Positions 58,989 through 64,000 of a stretch of DNA of 64,000 nt are shown piece by piece. The number at the start of each line of letters is the position of its first letter. Position 1 is the first letter of the stretch. A program made the position numbers and the translations under genes. Under the pieces are notes generated by a model, which saw only the letters and a program-made list of their open reading frames with translations, ran no database searches and was not told where the DNA came from. This stretch comes from CAXXXW01 sp963665555. Its GTDB lineage: Bacteria > Pseudomonadota > Alphaproteobacteria > Thalassobaculales > Thalassobaculaceae. The stretch covers positions 868,001 to 932,000 of the forward strand of contig OY762308.1 in assembly GCA_963665555.2 (NCBI GenBank). Direction: 5' to 3'.

Positions 58989-60224
58989 ATGGCGGCGGAT
59001 GGAATCGGCGGCGCGGCGGCGGGGGCGGAGGTCGCGCGGGGGTTCGACCTTCGCGCGCTCCCGCCCGGTTTCCTCGACGACCCCTATCCCGTCTACCGGG
59101 CGCTTCGCGAGCGCGCGCCGGTGCATCGCTGCCCGGACGGATCGGTGTTCCTGACGCGCTGGCGCGATGTCGACGCGGTCTATCGCGACCGCCGCTTCTC
59201 CTCCGACAAGAAGGTCGAGTTCCGGCCGAATTTCGGCGACGGCCCGCTTTACGAGCACCACACGACGAGCCTGGTCTTTAACGACCCGCCGCTGCACACC
59301 CGCGTGCGCCGCCTGCTCATGCCGGCCTTCGCGCCGCGCGCGCTCAAGGCTCTGGAGCCGAGGCTCGACGCGCTGGTGGACGGGCTGCTCGACCGGATCG
59401 CGGAGAAGGGCCGCTTCGACCTGGTCGCCGACCTCGCCGCCGCCATCCCGGTGCGGGTGATCGGCGACCTTTTGCGCGTGCCGGAGGCGGAGCGCGGCCC
59501 GCTGCGCGGCTGGTCGCTGGCGATCCTCGGCGCGCTGGAGCCGACCCTGCCGGACGACGCGCGCCGCCGCGGCGAACGGGCGGTGCGGGAATTCTCGGCC
59601 TGGCTGGAGGACCTGGTCGCGCGCCGCGCCCGCGCGCCCGCCGCCGAGGGGCCGGACGTGCTCGCCGCCCTGATCGCCGGCGGGGGCGGCGACCGGCTGA
59701 CGCTCCCGGAACTGGTGCACAACTGCATCTTCCTGCTGAACGCCGGCCACGAGACCACCACCAACCTGATCGGCAACGGCGTCGCGGCGCTGATGGACAA
59801 TCCGGGCGAACTGGCCCGGCTGCGCGCCGATCCCGGCCTGGTCGGCCCGGCGGTCGAGGAGTTCCTGCGCTACGAAAGCTCCAACCAGCTGGGCAACCGG
59901 CGCGCGGCGGCGGAGGTCGAGATCGGCGGGACGCGGCTTGCCGCCGGAACGCCGGTCACGCTCTGCATCGGCGCGGCGAACCGCGACCCGGAGGTCTTCG
60001 CCGACCCGGACCGGCTCGACATCGCGCGCGCGCCCAACCCGCATCTCGCCTTCGGCGGCGGCGCGCACACCTGCGCCGGGATGAGCCTCGCGCGGATGGA
60101 GGGCCGCGCGGCGATCGGGGGCCTGGTCCGCCGCTTCGCCCGGCTGGAGCGCGACGGGCCGTTCGTCCGGGGCGGGCGCGCCCGCTTCCGCGGCTTCCTC
60201 GCCTACCCGATGCGCGCGGCCTAG
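58989..60224 (+). CDS. Cytochrome P450
   Basis: A 411-residue soluble bacterial P450. The I-helix oxygen-activation motif is LLNAGHETTTNL near residue 245, the ExxR is in VEEFLRYESS, and the heme Cys loop is HLAFGGGAHTCAGMSLARME near residue 345, with invariant Cys. RRLLMPAFAPRAL is the C-helix region. ATG 58989 is preferred for its GGCGAGG site; an ATG 42 bases upstream is in frame but has none. No ferredoxin partner is adjacent. Its stop shares the CTAG with the facing EamA gene. Substrate unknown. Confidence 0.92.
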   Translation: MAADGIGGAAAGAEVARGFDLRALPPGFLDDPYPVYRALRERAPVHRCPDGSVFLTRWRDVDAVYRDRRFSSDKKVEFRPNFGDGPLYEHHTTSLVFNDPPLHTRVRRLLMPAFAPRALKALEPRLDALVDGLLDRIAEKGRFDLVADLAAAIPVRVIGDLLRVPEAERGPLRGWSLAILGALEPTLPDDARRRGERAVREFSAWLEDLVARRARAPAAEGPDVLAALIAGGGGDRLTLPELVHNCIFLLNAGHETTTNLIGNGVAALMDNPGELARLRADPGLVGPAVEEFLRYESSNQLGNRRAAAEVEIGGTRLAAGTPVTLCIGAANRDPEVFADPDRLDIARAPNPHLAFGGGAHTCAGMSLARMEGRAAIGGLVRRFARLERDGPFVRGGRARFRGFLAYPMRAA

Positions 60225-61117
60225 CGGAACACGGCGTCGAGGGCGCCGCGGCGGCGCTCGCCCCACAGGTTCAGCAGGTTGCCGGCGAAGATCACCGTGC
60301 CGCCGAGCAGGATCGCCCAGTCCAGCCCCTCGCCGTAGAACAGGAAGCCGACGGCCGCGATCAGCGGCAGGCGCACGAAGTCGAACGGCGTCACCACCGT
60401 CGCCTCGGCCAGCCGGAAGGCGTGCGCGAAGCAGAAATGCGAGCCGAGGCCGCACGCCCCGATCAGCGCGATCCACGGCGCCATCGCCATCGACGGAACC
60501 GTCCAGTCCGGGACCGACAGCGCCAGCCCGATCGGGAACTGCACGAGGTTCATGTAGAAGACCACCGTCAGCGGCGACTCCGTCTCCGACATGTGGCGGG
60601 TGAACACATAGGTCGAGGCGAAGCCCAGGGCCGCCAGCAGCACGACGAGCGCCGCCGGGTGGACCGCCGCGCCCGGCCGCAGGATCAGCAGCACGCCGGC
60701 GAAGCCGAGCGCGATGGCGGCCACCCGCGCGCCGGTCAGCCGTTCGCGCAGGAACAGGCTCGCCAGGATCGCGGTCCAGATCGGCGCGGTGAACTCGATG
60801 GCGAACACCTCGGCCAGCGGCAGCGCCGCGACGCCGTAGAGCCATCCCGTCTGCGCCCCGAAATGCAGCGTGTTGCGCGCGAGGTGCTGCCGGAGCTTGC
60901 GGGTGCGCACGCGGCGGAAGCCGACGACCGCCACCAGCGGAAGCAGCACCGCGAGGCAGACGGCGCTGCGCGCGAAGGCGGCCTGGAAGGCGGTCAGCTC
61001 CGCCGCCAGTTCGCGCCCGGCGACGGCCATGCCCGAAAGGCACAGCAACGCCCCCAGCATCCAGAGCCAGGCCAGCGCGAGGTTGCGCGGGCGGCGGTCG
61101 GTCGCGGTCGCGGTCAT
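60221..61117 (-). CDS. EamA-family (DMT) transporter
   Basis: A 298-residue inner-membrane protein with ten predicted segments in two EamA repeats (LWMLGALLCLSGMAVAGREL in the first, and GTVIFAGNLLNLWGERRR at the end of the second). RLRERL-like LFLRERLTGARVAAIALGF and YGEGLDWAILLGG are the conserved EamA loops. Family members export or import amino acids, riboflavin or other metabolites. ATG 61117. The gene is divergent from the SUF regulator with 158 bases between. Confidence 0.9.
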   Translation of the reverse strand: MTATATDRRPRNLALAWLWMLGALLCLSGMAVAGRELAAELTAFQAAFARSAVCLAVLLPLVAVVGFRRVRTRKLRQHLARNTLHFGAQTGWLYGVAALPLAEVFAIEFTAPIWTAILASLFLRERLTGARVAAIALGFAGVLLILRPGAAVHPAALVVLLAALGFASTYVFTRHMSETESPLTVVFYMNLVQFPIGLALSVPDWTVPSMAMAPWIALIGACGLGSHFCFAHAFRLAEATVVTPFDFVRLPLIAAVGFLFYGEGLDWAILLGGTVIFAGNLLNLWGERRRGALDAVFR

Positions 61118-61213
61118 GGGGTCCGAATCGCGGTGGAGCCGTGTCGGGGGCCGCCCGGCGCCGGCGCGCGCGACGGGCCGGCGGATACCATACCGAATTC
61201 GTCCGATTAACTG

Positions 61214-61242
61214 TTGAACTTTCGCGCCGCGCCGGATATGCA
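61214..61242 (+). promoter_or_regulatory. Candidate promoter and possible operator of the SUF operon
   Basis: TTGAAC (61214-61219), 17-base spacer, TATGCA (61237-61242). The area just upstream (GAATTCGTCCGATTAACTG) is the only AT-rich stretch here and could hold the binding site of the Rrf2 regulator encoded next. The site itself is not proven. Confidence 0.4.
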
Positions 61243-61275
61243 TTGCGCCGGAAAACGGCGCGGCGTCGGCGGGCC

Positions 61276-61761
61276 ATGCTGCGACTCAACAGGATGACGG
61301 ACTACGCGGTGGTGGCGCTGGGGCGCCTGTCGCGCACGCCCGGCGCGGTTCGCACCGCCGCCCAGGTCGCCGAAGGCGCGGCGATACCCGCGCCGACGGT
61401 CGCCAAGCTGCTGCGGCGGATGGCGGGCGCGGGGCTGGTGACCTCGCATCGCGGGGCCAATGGCGGCTACTCGCTGGACCGCCCGGCGGGGGAGGTGCGG
61501 GTGGCGGAGATCGTCGAGGCGCTCGACGGCCCGATCGCGCTCACCGCCTGCGTCGAGGGGGCCGGGGACAGTTGCGGCGCGGAGGCGCGGTGCCCGATGC
61601 GCGGCAACTGGGACCGGGTCAACGACGCGATCCGCGCCGCGCTGGCGGAGGTCAGCCTGGCCGACCTGCTGGACCCGGCCGGGATGTTCCCGCCGCCGGG
61701 CGCGCGGGGCGGGGCCGGGGAGGCGGCGCGGCCGGCCGGCGGCCGGCGGCCGCGCGCATGA
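61276..61761 (+). CDS. Rrf2-family regulator of the SUF iron-sulfur operon
   Basis: A 161-residue winged-helix regulator. LNRMTDYAVVALGRLSRTPG at the N-terminus, the recognition helix in PAPTVAKLLRRMAGAGLVTS and the wing HRGANGGYSLDRP are those of Rrf2/IscR-type proteins. Three Cys (ACVEGAGDSCGAEARCPMRG) near residue 100 can bind a 2Fe-2S cluster that senses Fe-S status. It precedes sufB by 30 bases and is the expected first gene of alphaproteobacterial suf operons. Its C-terminal tail is a Pro/Gly-rich 20-residue extension. Confidence 0.9.
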   Translation: MLRLNRMTDYAVVALGRLSRTPGAVRTAAQVAEGAAIPAPTVAKLLRRMAGAGLVTSHRGANGGYSLDRPAGEVRVAEIVEALDGPIALTACVEGAGDSCGAEARCPMRGNWDRVNDAIRAALAEVSLADLLDPAGMFPPPGARGGAGEAARPAGGRRPRA

Positions 61762-61791
61762 GGACATTCGGAGTTCCGGGGAGGAGGGATC

Positions 61792-63249
<1,458 letters not shown>

Positions 63250-63283
63250 GCCGGCGGGCCGGGGTATCGGAGAGGCGGACGCG

Positions 63284-64000
63284 ATGTCGCTGTTGAGGAT
63301 CGAGAACCTGCGCGCCAGCGTGGACGGCACGGAAATCCTGCGCGGGATCGACCTGGAGGTCGGCCCGGGCGAGGTCCACGCCGTCATGGGGCCGAACGGT
63401 TCGGGCAAGAGCACGCTGGCCCATATCCTCGCCGGGCGCGACGGCTACGAGGTCACGGGCGGCTCGGCGAGCTTCCGGGGCGCGGACCTGCTGGACATGG
63501 AGCCGGACGAGCGGGCGAACCGGGGCCTCTTCCTCGCCTTCCAGTACCCGGTGGAAATCCCCGGCGTCGCCGGCATGACCTTCCTGCGGGAGGCGTACAA
63601 CGCGAAGCTGCGCCACGCCGGCCGCGAGGAGGCGGACGCGATGGCCTTCCTCAAGCTGGTCCGCGCCCGCGCCCGCGCGCTCGGCATGGACGACGACGTG
63701 CTGAAGCGCCCGGTCAATGTCGGGTTCTCCGGCGGCGAGAAGAAGCGCAACGAGGTGCTGCAGATGGCGGTGCTGGAGCCGGTGCTCGCCGTGCTGGACG
63801 AGACCGATTCCGGCCTCGACATCGACGCGCTGAAGGTGGTGGCGGACGGCGTGAACGCGCTGCGCTCGCCCGAACGGGGGATGCTGGTCATCACCCACTA
63901 CCAGCGCCTGCTGAACCATATCGAGCCGGACCGCGTGCATGTGCTCGCCAACGGCGCGATCCGGCGCTCCGGCGGCAAGGAGCTGGCCCTGGAGCTGGAG
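63284..64000 (+). CDS. sufC: Fe-S cluster assembly ATPase SufC (runs off the window)
   Basis: 239 codons are visible, the stop being outside. Walker A MGPNGSGKSTLAHILAGR near residue 36, Q-loop FLAFQYPVEIPGV, signature NVGFSGGEKKRNEVLQM, Walker B LAVLDETDSGLDIDAL and the H-loop VITHYQRLL are complete. SufC is an ABC-type ATPase that powers SufB/SufD. ATG 63284 follows a GGAGAGG site. Confidence 0.96.
   Translation, partial: MSLLRIENLRASVDGTEILRGIDLEVGPGEVHAVMGPNGSGKSTLAHILAGRDGYEVTGGSASFRGADLLDMEPDERANRGLFLAFQYPVEIPGVAGMTFLREAYNAKLRHAGREEADAMAFLKLVRARARALGMDDDVLKRPVNVGFSGGEKKRNEVLQMAVLEPVLAVLDETDSGLDIDALKVVADGVNALRSPERGMLVITHYQRLLNHIEPDRVHVLANGAIRRSGGKELALELE

Overview
The window reads as a contiguous piece of a very GC-rich alphaproteobacterial chromosome, probably a Rhodospirillales-like or other marine/soil lineage. 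The GC content shows in the third codon positions, in GTG starts and in the many long spurious antisense frames. The placement rests on gene order: rpmH-rnpA-yidD-yidC-engB ... argB ... pyrimidine nucleotidase-dapD-dapE-membrane protein-truA is a familiar alphaproteobacterial block, and heterotetrameric sarcosine oxidase (soxBDAG), a SUF operon with an Rrf2 regulator, a giant single-chain indolepyruvate oxidoreductase and a ceramidase-like protein fit the same group. I saw no rRNA, tRNA or CRISPR array. Almost every base is coding, and only one intergenic gap (24375-24675) exceeds 300 bases.

Layout. 1-3697: tail of a PhoX-type phosphatase, then an Ldh_2-type dehydrogenase, glycerol kinase and an SDR in one direction. 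3719-7700: an LLM flavin oxidoreductase, a 65-residue protein and a Cys-less Asp/Glu-racemase-fold protein run leftward, divergent from a Rieske dioxygenase alpha/beta pair; the two promoters appear to overlap face to face. 7735-18035: truA faces the conserved housekeeping block (dap genes, argB, engB, yidC, yidD, rnpA, rpmH). Two lower-GC insertions interrupt that block: a phytanoyl-CoA-dioxygenase-like gene and a small-protein/PIN-domain pair. 18169-31930: a MerA-like flavoprotein, VOC protein, DUF3750 protein, the 1157-residue indolepyruvate ferredoxin oxidoreductase, a Cache-sensor/autotransporter fusion, a UDP-glucuronate-epimerase-like protein, PmbA, an NTF2-fold protein with a TauD dioxygenase, and a ceramidase homologue. 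32000-33271: an IS256-family element.

33409-44568: two tandem FAH-family enzymes, an acyl-CoA ligase, anmK, tyrS, a frameshifted AsmA-like envelope gene, a peroxiredoxin, hisI and an apparent antitoxin remnant. 44582-50374: sarcosine oxidase operon soxB-soxD-soxA-soxG-GNAT, all overlapping or nearly so. 50508-54498: NfeD/SPFH membrane pair, an M14 carboxypeptidase with an ArsC-like protein, and a HEPN/MNT toxin-antitoxin pair whose toxin stop overlaps the start of the next operon. 54495-57296: a three-subunit FAD/2Fe-2S amino-acid dehydrogenase resembling D-hydroxyproline dehydrogenase. 57395-61117: a vWA protein, a small periplasmic molybdopterin-domain-like protein, a P450 and an EamA transporter. 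61276-64000: SUF regulator, sufB and the start of sufC, truncated by the window.

Functionally the window mixes core genes (cell wall lysine/DAP, membrane insertion, tRNA and Fe-S biogenesis) with many scattered catabolic oxidoreductases for methylated amines, aromatic or alicyclic acids and amino acids. The candidates I rate most worth a second look are the Cache-autotransporter fusion, the small-protein/PIN module inserted in a core operon, the HEPN/MNT module translationally coupled to a catabolic operon, and the Cys-less racemase operon with its overlapping promoters.
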